From contig JAPTHN010000004.1 in the NCBI GenBank assembly GCA_026936325.1, positions 42,053,289-42,117,288 on the forward strand: a stretch of 64,000 nt of DNA, in the 5' to 3' direction. The translations under genes and the position numbers were made by a program. The notes below the pieces were generated by a model, which searched no databases, was not told the DNA's origin, and saw only the letters and a list, made by a program, of their open reading frames with translations. This document shows positions 41,813 to 53,844 of the stretch, in pieces (positions within the stretch are counted from its first letter, which is position 1; each line of letters begins with the position of its first letter). This stretch comes from Platynereis dumerilii (taxonomy: Eukaryota > Annelida > Polychaeta > Phyllodocida > Nereididae).

Positions 41813-43260
41813 GAGAGTAGGGGTCAGAATTAAATTACACATTTATCCAGTGTGAGGGATCTTTCGCTGGCTCTGGACAGACTAGCTCAGAAAGGACAAC
41901 AATACAAGAACATTGAAGTAATTTCTCACCAGTTTCACCTGTTCCTAAAGGCAGCTTGCAGGTCATCAGTCTTGCTCTGCCAAATCTTAGCATTTTTCTC
42001 AGTGTCATGAAACGGTCAATTAATAGGGTGCAGTCTCTCGTCCGATACTAATTAGATACTATCTAGGCCTAGTGCAGAAGGAAGGTGGTCACATGAGGCA
42101 TACAGTGGAAAAATACTATCTAGGCCTAGTGCAGAAGGAAGGTGGTCACATGAGGCATACAGTGTAAAAATCGCAGACCAAAATTCTTTATTCTGTGGAA
42201 TTTAAGAGCATTCAAGGATCTTTCAGATACAAGGGACACTCACCAAACTTTTGGCAATGATGAAAGACAGCCCTCCATCTCAGGTTGATCTTCAAATCAT
42301 CTGACTTTCATTTTTTATATGGAAAACAATTATAGTTTGAAAATATTCCAGCATGCCAAAACCTTACACAAATCTGCGAAGTTATCTGGCAGTTTGCATA
42401 ACTTCGACATCACAAATTGGGATGTCACAGTCTAACAGGGATGTCACACGCTGAGGATTAGACTCGATCACATTCACAGTTTTGAAAACAACAATGTTCT
42501 TTTTTCCATTAAAAAAGTGACAAGAGCACTCTGCTGAAGTGGACAATTGATGCATGATATCAGACAGGGGCATATCTAGAAATGGCCTGAGGGGTGAGGC
42601 CCATTACACGGGAAGAATATGCGGCCCTCTGTGGCATTCCCTATCTCTTCCATGTTAATTTTTGGCCGGGGCAGGGCTGGGTATTACCCAATCCCCCACC
42701 CGTAAATACGCCACTGAGATCAGATGCTTTTCCTAAAACTTTTAAAATCCATCAGTTCTCCATAAAACATAAATAAATGTCATCAAAATAAAACATTTTT
42801 TTAATTATCAAGACATGAAATGACCTATTTAAGTCCATGTACAGTCATTGCATCATTTCATTCAATTTGATAGCAGCCATTACTGATTTACAACATTGAC
42901 TACTTTATAAAATCTAGCTTTCATTTAGGTCTAAAATTATATTCCTGAGTCATATTACCAATTACACCAGAACAACTAAGAAGCTCTAAAACCAATAGTT
43001 GACAACACCTCCGCAGCCAAACAAATGACAAGAACACTTGTCATTTATTTAAGTCTCCACACCATTAATGCCTTTTTACACAATGCATATTTCAAAAATA
43101 TATACATTCGATAATCCAGGTACTCTGGCTTTCCGAAACAATGCACATTTAAAATATATATATTCGATAATCAAGGTACTTGGGCTTTCAGAAACAGTTT
43201 GTCATGAATAAAACTTTGTTGGATATTTCATCAAGGAGCTTCTTGCATTAATTTAAAGCA
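41813..43260. other. Spacer left of ZF-12
   Basis: A 58-bp exact-type tandem repeat is at 42055-42171 (CTATCTAGGCCTAGTGCAGA twice). A short foldback MITE lies at 42564-42716. The family 3' flank of ZF-12 runs 42780-43080, and a near-repeat of ATATATACATTCGATAATC occurs at 43100 and 43160. No gene. Confidence 0.5.
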
Positions 43261-43325
43261 ACATTTTGAATGTTCACATAGCTTCTCGGCCATGCACGAG
43301 TATGAACTTCTAGAGTCTAAAGTCT

Positions 43326-44492
43326 TCACACAGCTTGTCCGTCATGTATACGACTATGAACTTCCAGAGTGGAAGCTAGGCTGAACTTTTCCTCACACAC
43401 CGAACATTCATGTGGCTTCTCTCCAGCTTGTATTTCCATAGAACTATGTACTTCCATATGTAATTTGAGAGTTTTATTTGTCTTTCCTCTGAACTTGATT
43501 CCACATACAGGACATCCAAATAACTTCTCTCCACAGTGTGTGGGCAGGTGATGTTTATAATGACTTTTCTCAGCAAATGTTTTACTACAAATGAAACATT
43601 CAAGTGAAGTTTCTTCATGTATATCCATTTGGTGAACAAGATCAGATGTCTTTCTGCTATGTGTCCTTGCATGACGAGTGAGATTTCCCTTCAGAGTGAA
43701 CCTTTTCTTGCAGACAGAACATCCAAATGGCTTCTCTCCACTGTTAGTATGACGAGTGAAACCTCTTTTGTGTGTAACCTTTTTCCTGCTTACAGAAGAT
43801 TCAAACAGTTTCTTTTTATGCATCCTCTTGATATGATCATCGCAATGTCCCTTCTGGGTAAACTTTTTGCTGCAGAAAGAACACCCAAATGGCTTCTCTC
43901 CGGTGTGTGTCCTCATATGAATATCAAGATTATGTTTTCGAGGGAAGCTTTTGCTGCATAAGGAGCAATCATAGAGCTTCTGACCAGAATGAGTCTTGAT
44001 CTGAACATTGAGTTTATGCCTTCTGGTGAACTTGTTCTTACATACAGAACGCCCATATGGCTTCTTTCTACTAGGAGCATGACGAGTGAGGCTTCCTTTT
44101 GTATTGAACCTTTTTCTGTGGCTTAAAGATTCGCTTGGCTTCACATCAGTGTGTGTCCTGATATGAAGGGTCAGAAGTCTCTTTTGCGAAAAATTCTTGC
44201 CACAGAAGGAACATCCAAACAGCTTGCCTCCTTCATGTTTTTTCATATGAACATTGAGATAAGCCTTTACAGAGAACCTTTTACTGCAGACAGAACATCC
44301 GAACGGCTTCTCTCCAGTGTGTGTCAACATATGACGAGTGAGAACTCCCTTCTGAGTGAACCTTCGGCCACAAACGGAACATCCAAATGGCTTCTCTCCG
44401 GTGTGTATCATTACATGTTCCTTGAGATGTCCTGAATTAAAGAACTTCTTGCCACAGAACGAACATCCATGCCTCTTCTCTCTGTCCTGCAT
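43326..44492 (-). CDS. ZF-12: C2H2 poly-zinc-finger protein, 388 aa
   Basis: Ten intact fingers. Cys-less units KPSESLSHRKRFNTKGSL, YGRSVCKNKFTRRHKL (first Cys to Arg) and KLFESSVSRKKVTHKRGF lie between them. The full three-finger family C-terminus ([44 protein letters not shown]) ends RIHDGQAV. ATG at 44492 (MQDREKRHGCSFC). The acceptor has two tandem AGs (TTTCAGCAG; exon from 44693 or 44696). The first fingers match ZF-8 (FFNSGHLKEH). Just after the stop, at 43270-43325, a partial copy of the last half-finger tail is present. Likely functional. Confidence 0.9.
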   Translation of the reverse strand: MQDREKRHGCSFCGKKFFNSGHLKEHVMIHTGEKPFGCSVCGRRFTQKGVLTRHMLTHTGEKPFGCSVCSKRFSVKAYLNVHMKKHEGGKLFGCSFCGKNFSQKRLLTLHIRTHTDVKPSESLSHRKRFNTKGSLTRHAPSRKKPYGRSVCKNKFTRRHKLNVQIKTHSGQKLYDCSLCSKSFPRKHNLDIHMRTHTGEKPFGCSFCSKKFTQKGHCDDHIKRMHKKKLFESSVSRKKVTHKRGFTRHTNSGEKPFGCSVCKKRFTLKGNLTRHARTHSRKTSDLVHQMDIHEETSLECFICSKTFAEKSHYKHHLPTHCGEKLFGCPVCGIKFRGKTNKTLKLHMEVHSSMEIQAGEKPHECSVCEEKFSLASTLEVHSRIHDGQAV

Positions 44493-44838
44493 TTTCTTGT
44501 GTCTATATGCTCAAAGTTTATCACACAACACACAGAACAAAAATTGTTCTTACTTGGTTTCGTCTGGAGGTGATTCACCGCTCAGTCCCTTAGCATGCAG
44601 TTGAGCCGCTTCCTTTCAGCATTTTACTCCTCGACGCTATGTCAGCAGTATACCGGGTGCCTGGGGTTGTTTCCGTTTCCAAGCCGCACGATTCTGCTGA
44701 AAGTAAAATGCAGCATTTACAAAGATGTACAGCTGGAGATTCTCATGCAAAGGCAAATACTTTGTGACTCTTTGTTTCTTCCACAGGCATCACAATTGTT
44801 CACAACAGTTCTGCACTAGACCACTACCAGTGGTACAG

Positions 44839-44950
44839 ATACACCAAGGTGGGAAAGTCCCCTGAATCAACCACCCTGCAGTAATGTCATGCCAATGTGT
44901 AGGGTGGCTGATTCAAGGGAATTTCCCAGACTTTCCCACCTTCCTTGTAC
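44839..44950. mobile_element. 112-bp foldback element
   Basis: The left arm CCAAGGTGGGAAAGTCCCC..TGAATCAACCACCCT is inverted on the right (reversed: CAAGGAAGGTGGGAAAGTC, TTGAATCAGCCACCCT). Almost the whole element is stem. Confidence 0.75.
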
Positions 44951-45078
44951 TGTTTAAGGAGGCCAGTATCATGCAGGCCAAAGAGCTGTGGTGGTAAATG
45001 ATTCAAATGTGTGTGGTTTCTTCTGGGTTGTCTCTGTGACGCTGCAACTATATAGCCGACACCAACAATCATCACAAG

Positions 45079-45238
45079 CAGTGGTGGATACAGGGGGCGG
45101 GGGCCTAAGAGGCCGGGCCCCCCCTAGACCACCAAGATTGATAATAGATTTTTGAAGAAAACTTGTGATTGCGCAGGGCCGCGAATTCCGAAACACATCC
45201 GGGCCCCCCCTAGACTATCGTGTCTGGATCTGCCACTG
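45079..45238. mobile_element. 160-bp MITE, CAGTGG ends, 5-bp target ACAAG
   Basis: The left end CAGTGGTGGATACAG and the reversed right end CAGTGGCAGATCCAG match. ACAAG is present at 45074-45078 and 45239-45243. The interior has GGGCCCCCCCTAGAC twice. Loose end fragments of the same type occur near 55800 and 56185. Confidence 0.75.
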
Positions 45239-45287
45239 ACAAGACACAGCTTCATTGTTACTCAGGCATGTGTCCACCTGCATTTGG

Positions 45288-45365
45288 CCTTGAGTGAATA
45301 AGTGAATTTGTGTTTTATGCCCTATCAGCAGCATTGTGAACTATGTGGAGGCACCTCCATGTCAG
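45288..45365 (+). mobile_element. GTGAG-type SINE, longer copy
   Basis: GAGTGAATAAGTGAATTTGT, then GTTTTATGCCCTATCAGCAGC and ATGTGGAGGCACC, extend the family seen at 6304 and 33544. No clear target repeat. Confidence 0.6.
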
Positions 45366-45658
45366 TTCTGAATAATGATTAATTTGAAAGTCACGAAAGA
45401 AACAAGAGTATTCAAAGCTAGCTAAAAATTTTTATGATGCCGGTGAACGTTTTGAGGCCCAGAGTTTGATTCCAACCCATGGCAACATTTTGCTGCACTA
45501 AATTATAATTTGCAAATAAAATGTTAATTTGTGTAGCAGCAAGGAGAGGAGCAAGGCAGTGTTCTGTCAGATTTCTATGCTGGCCTGGAACATATGTAAA
45601 CCTTTTTCTACAATCACGATGCATGTCTCTGATTGGCCACCCGATACCAGGTGTACAG

Positions 45659-46004
45659 TAGTGTTGGGCGGTTCTGATACATTTGGTCCGGTTCGGTTTC
45701 CGGTTATCCCCGACCCTAGACCCGCGAATTCGGTCCACAATGTGTAGGCTACAACATGATTTTGCGATCCGTGATGCCAGTGCCCAGGGAGAACTTATAC
45801 TACTACAACCACCAGCATGCATGGGAAAAGTGAAGAGATGACGATTTTGCTTAGAATTTCGTCATTTTCTGAAAAAAATTTAAAGAGAAAATATGACTAC
45901 CGAAAGACACAGTTATTTGATTAAACTTCGGTTAGAGTTTCGGCTGTAGTGGTACAAACGAAACCGAATCGAAATTTCGGGAACTGGCACTGTGGCACAA
46001 CACT
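45659..46004. mobile_element. 346-bp hAT-like MITE
   Basis: The ends TAGTGTTGGGCGG and, reversed, TAGTGTTGTGCCA are followed by words rich in GGTTCGGTTTC / CGAAACCGAATCG. No clean 8-bp target repeat is visible. Confidence 0.6.
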
Positions 46005-46130
46005 AGAGTGAAATTTTTTTGTCCCACTGCAAAAGTCATGTGTCTCAGTGACAGAATGATATAGACTATAGAGTAGAGCGACGACAAAAGCTTCAAAGAA
46101 AACAGAAAAGCTGAAAATAACCGCAAACTC

Positions 46131-48200
46131 TCTTTTGACACTTGGACAGCGGCACTGCTTCCAAAGATCTGAGTGTGTTTCAACTCTCTTTTGACACTTG
46201 CACAGCAGCACTGCTTTCAACTCTCTTTTGACACTTGAACAATGGCACTGCTTTCAAAGATCTATGTGTGTTTCAACTCTCTTTTGACACTTGGACAGCG
46301 GCACTGCTTTCAAAGATCTATGTGTTATTCAACTCTCTTTTGACACTTGGACAGCCAAAGATCTATGTGTTATTCAACTCTCTTTTGACACTTGGACAGC
46401 GGCACTGCTTTCAAAGATCTATGTGTGTTTCAACTCTCTTTTGACACTTGGACAGCGGCACTGCTTTCAAAGATCTATGTGTGTTTCAACTCTCTTTTGA
46501 CACTTGGACAGCGGCACTGCTTTCAAAGATCTACAGTGCCGCCTGTAAGTAAGTGAAACACATGATATCGTGCCATTGCTTCAATGCTAAACATCCTCAA
46601 CCAAACTGCTTGTGGAGGCACAAATTTTCATACAATGAGAGGAAAACATATTGGGTCATAAAGGCCAATATGTGAGGGGTGTGAGATAACAATGGCAGCC
46701 AATTTTCTCTGCTGTAGTCGGAGTTAGGTATGGGTCAAAATCTTTGATAAGTAAGTGAACCACCCTTCCCTATTAAAGTTGCCCTGAATGATAAAATCTG
46801 CGCCCAAGTCAGAGCAATTCCATGTGTGTCATAGTACAAAATAATGTTTGGGAACCTTTCTAACTTCAATTTTGTTTTTTTCTTTTGATTTATCCTTTGG
46901 ATAAAAATCATTTAGTTATTTCATTTACATTTATTGATAGTTCCTCCCTGGATGAGTCATTTCATTGCTGATGACGTCACAATGACAATTGTCAGACATA
47001 TATAGCTACAACTTGACAAATGCTAACAATGGTGATGACGTCACCATAGCTGAATGCACTCAAGATTGTTTTTTTTTTCCGTGCGTACCCGAAATAAATC
47101 CAGGGGTCATTCAGTGCATTGAAATGATTATTTCTGTAGGAAAAAATAATCTTACAGCAAAGAAACAGTCCAGACAAGGCAGTATGATCACAATACACAA
47201 GACCATGTGAAAATTAGATAAACTTTTGGTGGAAACCTGATCTATCATTCGGGGTAACTTTAAATAACATTGGGCCTGTGTTTCACTTACTTATCAATGA
47301 CTTTGACCCATACCTATCTCCAACTATACAGCAGGAAAGTGGCTACCATTGTTATTCCTAATGCCTCACATATTGGCCTTTGTGACCCAATACGTTTTCC
47401 TCTCATCGGATGAGAATTCATGCTTCCACAAGCAGTTTTGCTGAGGACGTTTAGCATTAATGCAATGGCACCATTTCATGCGTTTCACTTACTTACAAGC
47501 GGCACTGTATGTGTTATTCAACTCTGTTTTGACACTTGTACAGTGGCACTGCTTTCAAAGATCTGTGTTTCAACTCTTTTTTGACAATTGGACAGTGGCA
47601 CTGCTTCCAAATATCTGTGTTTCATCTCTCTTTTGACACTTGGACAGCGGCACTGCTTTCAAAGATCTGTGTGTTATTCAACTCTCTTTTGACACTTGGA
47701 CAGCGGCATTGCTTTTAAAGATCTATGTGTGTTTCAACTCTCTTTTGACACTTGGGACATCGGCATTGCTTTCAAAGATCTATGTGTGTTTCAACTCTCT
47801 TTTGACACTTGGACAGCGGCACTGCTTTCAAAGATCTATGTGTGTTTCAACTCTCTTTTGACACTTGGACAACGGCACTGCTTTCAAAGATCTGTGTGTG
47901 TTTCAACTCTGTTTTGACACTTGGGACAGCGGCACTGCTTTCAAAGATCTGTGTGTTATTCAACTCTCTTTTAACACTTGGACAGCGGCATTGCTTTTAA
48001 AGATCTATGTGTGTTTCAACTCTCTTTTGACACTTGGGACATCGGCATTGCTTTCAAAGATCTATGTGTGTTTCAACTCTCTTTTGACACTTGGACAACG
48101 GCACTGCTTTCAAAGATCTGTGTGTGTTTCAACTCTCTTTTGACACTTGGACAGCGGCACTGCTTTCAAAGATCTATGTGTGTTTCAACTCTCTTTTCAG
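46131..48200. repeat. 56-bp minisatellite, split in two by a transposon
   Basis: Unit AACTCTCTTTTGACACTTGG + ACAGCGGCACTGCTTTCAAA + GATCTATGTGTGTTTC. About 7 units lie at 46131-46533 and about 12 at 47510-48200, with single-base and deletion variants. Variant pairs in the right block repeat as larger units, e.g. TTGGGACATCGGCATTGCTT twice. Open frames here reflect the unit and are not genes. Confidence 0.9.
46534..47507. mobile_element. 974-bp Tc1/mariner-like MITE with about 230-bp inverted ends
   Basis: Begins CAGTGCCGCCTGTAAGTAAG and ends, reversed, CAGTGCCGCTTGTAAGTAAG. The inverted arms stay alike for some 230 bp to TTGATAAGTAAGTGAAAC. TA on both sides (46532-46533, 47508-47509) restores an unbroken minisatellite unit if the insert is removed. 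CAGTG ends with a TA target fit Tc1/mariner. No transposase frame. Confidence 0.88.
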
Positions 48201-48420
48201 CGAGTTGGTGTTTTATATCTCAGCATCACACCAGACTCCACGAGTCCCTCTAGTATTTTTTCGGATGACACGCACTGTCAGACGGACTCCTTGAATTGGA
48301 GTGTTAGGCTTCTGCAAAAATGTTAACTGATTGGTTATTTAACTTGTCATAAACATTGGTTTCTGTCTATGTCCAAAAACATAAAGTGTGATTTTATCAA
48401 AACTTGCTAGGTCACTTAGT
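48201..48420. other. No recognisable feature
   Basis: Unique AT-rich sequence between the minisatellite and the hAT-like element. Confidence 0.4.
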
Positions 48421-48428
48421 ATTGATTA

Positions 48429-48890
48429 TAGTGATGCACGGATAGTGAAAATAGCCGGATACTGGATACCGGATAATCCGGCAACACCAACTGCCGGATA
48501 CCGGATAGCAACCGGATAGTTGGAACCGGATAGTAAACATGCGAAATTTTTTTACTATTTCGGCATTTGTGGTTGATTATGAATATTTTTTATGAGAGCT
48601 GAGACATATCAGTCCGGCAGGAGCACTGTTCCTCTGGTGGAATTTTTTTCGTTTCGTTCTGTAACTGAATTCTGATTTTGAAGATGGTGAAATAATGTTG
48701 TTGACTCTGTCGTGGTAACGTTCCTTTGGTTATTATCAAAATTTTAGCCTTTTATTAAGTTTTCAACATGCCAGATATCCGGTTCTGATATCCGGTTTTC
48801 ATACCCTCATTTTGCCGGATACAGGATATCCTGCAAATTCCACTATCCGGCCGGATACCGGATACTGTACCGGATAGCCGTGCATCCCTA
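48429..48890. mobile_element. 462-bp hAT-like MITE (left part of a nested pair)
   Basis: The ends TAGTGATGCACGG and, reversed, TAGGGATGCACGG are inverted. The interior is full of CCGGATA and TATCCGG words. Left flank ATTGATTA (48421-48428). The matching 8-bp repeat is found at 52865-52872, on the far side of the next element, which inserted in this element's last two bases. Confidence 0.8.
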
Positions 48891-51800
48891 TTAGTCCGTG
48901 GGCCAGATATCGAAACCCTCCCCCCCCTTGGGAATTTCGGAGACCCATATATTTTGAAAGATATATCTTAAGTTACAAAATTTGCTTGTTGGTCAATCTT
49001 AGACCTCAACGATAACCAACAGGAGCTATATGAGTGCGGGAAGGTTGAAAATAAATTTTCGCCAAACCGAGTGCCGCTATTTTCAGAAAATATACTGTTA
49101 TTCATAAACTAATCCATGTATAGATGCTTAAATGGTACCATTTTGAAGGTATTTAATTCCTCTATCTATTAAGTGCAAAAATTGATTGATTAGGATATCT
49201 ATTTTGGTCAACAGAATGGAAAACATATGGCCATAACTCAAAATTAAAAAGAAAATTTCATTTTATTTCACGAAAGTTCCCCGTACGGGTCACTAGGGGT
49301 CAGAAGCATCCTGAAGTTTCTTTCACATCATTCTGTATATTCATAGCTTTAAAATGATGTATAACACAACCATGTAACTGCAACAATAGCTTACCTGCAG
49401 TCAATTATTCATTATTGCATTTATGTACGATTAAGTCAAATTTTCCGATATAGGGAATGAACGACATAGATTCTGCTGTGAATATATCTTCCAGGATTCT
49501 GTGTATCTTTATGAAAACAATTGTAGATATTTGTAATAGTCTATATTCTGTTAACTATGTTTTCAGGGGTTTTAAAACAGGTATTTTCATGTTTTTAACT
49601 TGGTTATGGCAGCCATATTGCAGATTGGCAACCAAACATATTTTCTTACAAACATGTCCGGGTGACCTACATTGATGGTTTTCAGGATAAACATAACTTT
49701 TCCTGAAATAAGAACTTAATCACAACTGGTTTTCCTTTTCTGAAAGGAAGATAGTTCATTTACCCCTTGTATATTCAAAATGGCAGCCTCAATCCCAGAA
49801 AAAATACATTTTTTCTGAATTTCGGGTGCACAAATTTCATTATTTTTAACAAGAAATGCTTTATGCCACAAAATTGGCAAAAACTGCCTCAATAGTCATT
49901 TATATAACAAAATGTAGGTATCATTGAAACCACAAATTAGTAGGGTACATGATGCTATGTTGATTTACAAAAGAGGAGGGACTGAAATTTGACAGGAGGC
50001 CATTTTCTTTATCTTACCCCAACATTTTACTTAAAACAAAAGATTTCCACACACATACAATCACTGTAATCAAAGGTAAATTCTATACAAAAGTCATGAA
50101 TTCAGCCATGGTTAATAAAAGAAGAAATTGGTTATTTATTAAAATATTTCTCATTTATAACAGGAATGCTCATAACAAGAGAGGCCCTTTTTCTTCCCTT
50201 ACCCAGTTTTTCTTTTGCCAAAAATTATTTTTGCACAGAAATGGTAACAAAAAAGATGTTAAATTAATTCTTTATTATTTTAAGTACAAACCATTATTAT
50301 TTTAAAGATAATATTGAGTATTATATGGTAATTTTTAATATATTTATCAGGCTACCTGGCACATATAGTTTTATTTTGGACCAAGGGTCCGGACTTTCTA
50401 GCCACACTTTGTAAAATTTGGACTATCGCAGATTTTTGGTAAAATTCAACTCCTAAACTATGAACTGGGTTAAAAGTGGTTTATAAAAATGATTAGGCAT
50501 ATTGAATTTTATATGGTAATTTTGTATATTTACCAGGCTATCTGGCACATATAGTTTCATTTTGGACCAAGGTTCTGGACACTCTAGTCAAGCTTTGTAA
50601 AATTTGGACTATCGCTGAATTTTGCTAAAATTCAACAACTTCCAAACAATGAAAAAGCTTAAAAGTGGTCATAAAAATGGCTAGGCATATTGAATTTTAT
50701 ATGCCAATTAATTTAGCTTATTTACCAGGCTATCTAGCACATTTAGTTTGATTTTGGACCAAGATTCTGGACACTCCAGCTACACTTTGTAAAATTTGGA
50801 CTATCGCAGATTTTACCTAAAATTCAACAACTCGTAAACTATGAACTGGCTTAAAAGTGGTTATAAAAATGACTAGGCATATTGAATTTTATATGGTAAT
50901 TTAATATATTTACCAGGCAATCTGGCACATATAGTTTCATTTTGGACCAAGGGTCTGGACACTCAAGCCAAGCTTTGTAAAATTTGGACTATCGCAGATT
51001 TTTGCTAAAATGCAACATCTCCTAAACTGAGAACTGGGTTAAAAGTGGTTATGAAAATGACTAGGCATATTTAATTTTATATGGCAATTAAGTATATTTC
51101 CCAGGCTATCTTGCACATGTAGTTTCATTTTGGACCAAGGTTCTTGACACACTAGTCAAGCTTAATTTGTAAAATTTGGACTATCGCAGAATTTTGCTAA
51201 AATTCGACAACTTCCAAAATATGAACTGGCTTAAAGGTGGTCATAAAAATGGCTAGGCATGTTTAATTTTATATGGTTATTTAGCTTATTTACCAGGCTA
51301 TCTGGCACATAAAGTTTGATTTTGGACCAAGGTTCTGGACACTCCATCCACACTTTGTAAAATTTGGGCGATCGCAGATTTTTGCTAAAATTCAACAGCT
51401 CCTCAACTATGAACTGACTTAAAAGTGGATATAAAAATGACTAGGCATATTTAATTTTATATGGTAATTTAGTATATTTACCATGCTTTCTGGCACATAT
51501 AGTTTCATTTTGGACCAAGGTTCTGGACACACTAGTCAAGCTTCGTAAAATTTGGCCTATCGCAGATTTTTGTTTAATTTCAACAACTTCCAAACTATGA
51601 GCTGGCTTAAAAGTGGTCATAAAAATGGCGAATCATATTGAATTCTATATGGTAATTTAGCTTATTTGCCAGGCTATCTGGCACAGATAGTTTCATTTTG
51701 GACCAAGGTTCTGGACACTCTCGTCAAGCTTCGTAAAATTTGGACAATCATAGATTTTTGCTAAATTTCAACAACTTCCAAACTATGAACTGGCTTAAAA

Positions 51801-52862
51801 GTGGTCATAAAAATGGCTAATTATATGGAATTTTATATGGTAATTTAGCTTATTTGCCAGGCTATCTGGCACATATAGTTTAATTTTGGACCAAGGGTCT
51901 AGACACTCAAGCCACACTTCGTAAAATTTGGACTAGCGCAGATTTTTGCTAAAATGCAACAACTCCTTAACTATGAACTGGCTTAAAAGTGGTCATAAAA
52001 ATGGCTAGGCAATAGGCATATTTAAATTTATATGGCAATTTAGTATATTTACCAGGCTATCTGGCACATATAGTTCTATTTTGGACCAAGGGTCTGGGCA
52101 CACCAGCCACACTTTGTAAAATAAGGACTATCACAGATTTTTGCCAGATTTCAACAACTTCCTAACTATGAGCTGGCTTAAAAGTGGTCATAAAAATGGC
52201 CAGGCATATTGAATTCTATATGGTAATTTAGCTTATTTGCCAGGCTATCTGGCACAGATAGTTTCATTTTGGACCAAAGTTCTGGACACTCTAGTCACAC
52301 TTCGTAAAATTTGGACAATCGTAGATTTTTGCTAAATTTCAACAACTTCCAAACTATGAACTGGCTATGGCTTGGGTGTCCAGACCCTCGGTCCAAAATG
52401 AAACAATACCCTTTCCATGTCCTTTATTTAAAAAAAAATACTAAGTAATATATAGTAATAGTTTGGTGTATTAAAATAGATAGTATAACACCAAAAATCC
52501 TTGGTATTATTATATCGATGATTGAGGCAAAATAAATGGCCGCCATTTTGAAAAACGGGGTTAAACTGCACTTAACTTCCCAGGAGAGTATCAAAACCTG
52601 TCTTAATGAATTCCTGACCCATGAAAATATATATTTAGACCCAAAAATCATTGTTCTAGCCCAATTAGATCCAGAGATACGGGCGAAACGCTTAATTGGC
52701 GGCCATCTTGGAATTATCCATCATGGCCGCCAGTCGTTGAGGTTATATAATGACCAACAAGCAAAAATGTGTTCTCTGGAATATTAGCTTTCCGATGGTA
52801 TGTGGTATGTGTCTTCAAAATTCCCAAGGGGGGGGAGGGGGGTCATGGTGGCCCGCGGACTA
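48891..52862. mobile_element. 4.0-kb inverted-repeat element carrying a 188-bp satellite
   Basis: The ends TTAGTCCGTGGGCCA and, reversed, TAGTCCGCGGGCCA are followed in both by CCCTCCCCCCCCTTGGGAATTT after a short variable patch. The flanking TA (48889-48890, 52863-52864) fits a TA target duplication. The interior is AT-rich without a transposase frame. More than half is the satellite array at 50330-52370. A small open frame (52536-52787, plus) next to the right end has no recognisable domain. Confidence 0.75.
50330..52370. repeat. 188-bp satellite array, 11 copies
   Basis: The word CAGGCTATCTGGCACATA or a close variant starts at 50348, 50534, 50726, 50914, 51102, 51294, 51482, 51670, 51858, 52053 and 52241, so the period is 186-195 bp (mostly 188). 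Other shared words: TTTCATTTTGGACCAAGG, TTTGGACTATCGCAGATTTT, ATGAACTGGCTTAAAAGTGG. A reversed stub (GTCCAGACCCTCGGTCCAAA) ends the array at about 52380-52400. Confidence 0.93.
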
Positions 52863-52872
52863 TAATTGATTA

Positions 52873-53840
52873 ATCTATTTTCACTGTATGACTTGCAAAG
52901 GCACTAACAAAAGTGTAAACATTCAATTTGTTATCCAATATTATTGTTACTAATCCATAACAGTAAAAGATTCCCAATTTCCCACAGTATGATTCTGCTA
53001 TATCTTGCATGCTGCTTGCAGTTGTTTACATGGCCAGTTCCTGCAGACCACCCAGATAATCTACCCTAGACGAATCCTTCCAGCGCCGCATATTTTCATA
53101 AATTTACGTCACGAGCGTCATAGCCAATCAGCGCCTAGGATTCCTCTCCACTTCAAAAGTTTGCTGGCAATTTGCGAAGGAACTATTAACTTCTCAGAGA
53201 CGTGCGGCCTATCATTTTAAAGGTCTCAGAGAGATCTATCTACTCATATAAGAATCACTCCCGTAACCCTTACGGGAAAGTGCGTAACAGCGAAATCGGC
53301 CTCATTTGCATAACCTGTGTGAAGGTCTGGTCATTGGTCACCTTTGGAGGTGTGTCTGATTTATTCACTGAAGGCTCTGCTGAAGTGCTGCAGACTGGCA
53401 TCACACCATTTTTGCTTGAACCAGTGGCATATCAACGAGGCACCCGCCTGCCCCACTGTAGGCCAAAACTTTATATGGGATAAATAGGAAATGCTGCTTT
53501 GCTTGTTGTAAACAAGAAAAGAACACTGGGAATGTCAAAACATGAAGCTGAAGAGAAAAAAAATCCATGTGACATGTTCATTATGTACAATGATAATAAT
53601 TATCATTAATCAAGTAGACTGCAACCAACAACAAGCTAAATATGTCTGACCTAATTAAACCTATCCACCCAAGTTCTGCACATGATCTTGTATGTATGGT
53701 TGATAGGCTTTACGTCCCGTATCTATGCAGCAAGCATTTGTCTTTGGAGGTCCCCTGGCTCTTTGACTATCAATTTTCTGTAAAATTGTGTATAAACTGT
53801 ACACTTGTAAAGAGCTAAAATATGTGTCATTGTCATTGTC
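52873..53840. other. No gene recognised
   Basis: Mostly unique sequence, with a SINE tail fragment (GATAGGCTTTACGTCCCGTA) at about 53700. A 93-codon plus frame at 53202-53483 has no domain or splice support. Confidence 0.4.
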
Positions 53841-53844
53841 TATA

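Larger units (their letters stand above)
44697..45640. other. Right of ZF-12: small MITEs, no gene
   Basis: Beyond the ZF-12 acceptor there are a foldback element at 44839-44950, a C-run MITE at 45079-45238 and a SINE-like piece at 45288-45365. No coding or RNA gene seen. Confidence 0.5.

Noticed and set aside
46235-48294. Chain of overlapping plus-strand frames (MDSGTAFKDLCVFQLSF-type)
   Set aside because: Product of the 56-bp minisatellite. The period is not a multiple of three and frames change every few units.
50330-52370. Regularly spaced repeats as a CRISPR-like array
   Set aside because: Units are 188 bp and adjacent, without unique spacers, in an animal genome. It is a satellite.
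52536-52787. 83-codon plus frame beginning MAAILKNGV
   Set aside because: Lies at the edge of the 4.0-kb element, with no domain, no splice sites, and a start made by a common GGCCGCCATTTTG-type word.
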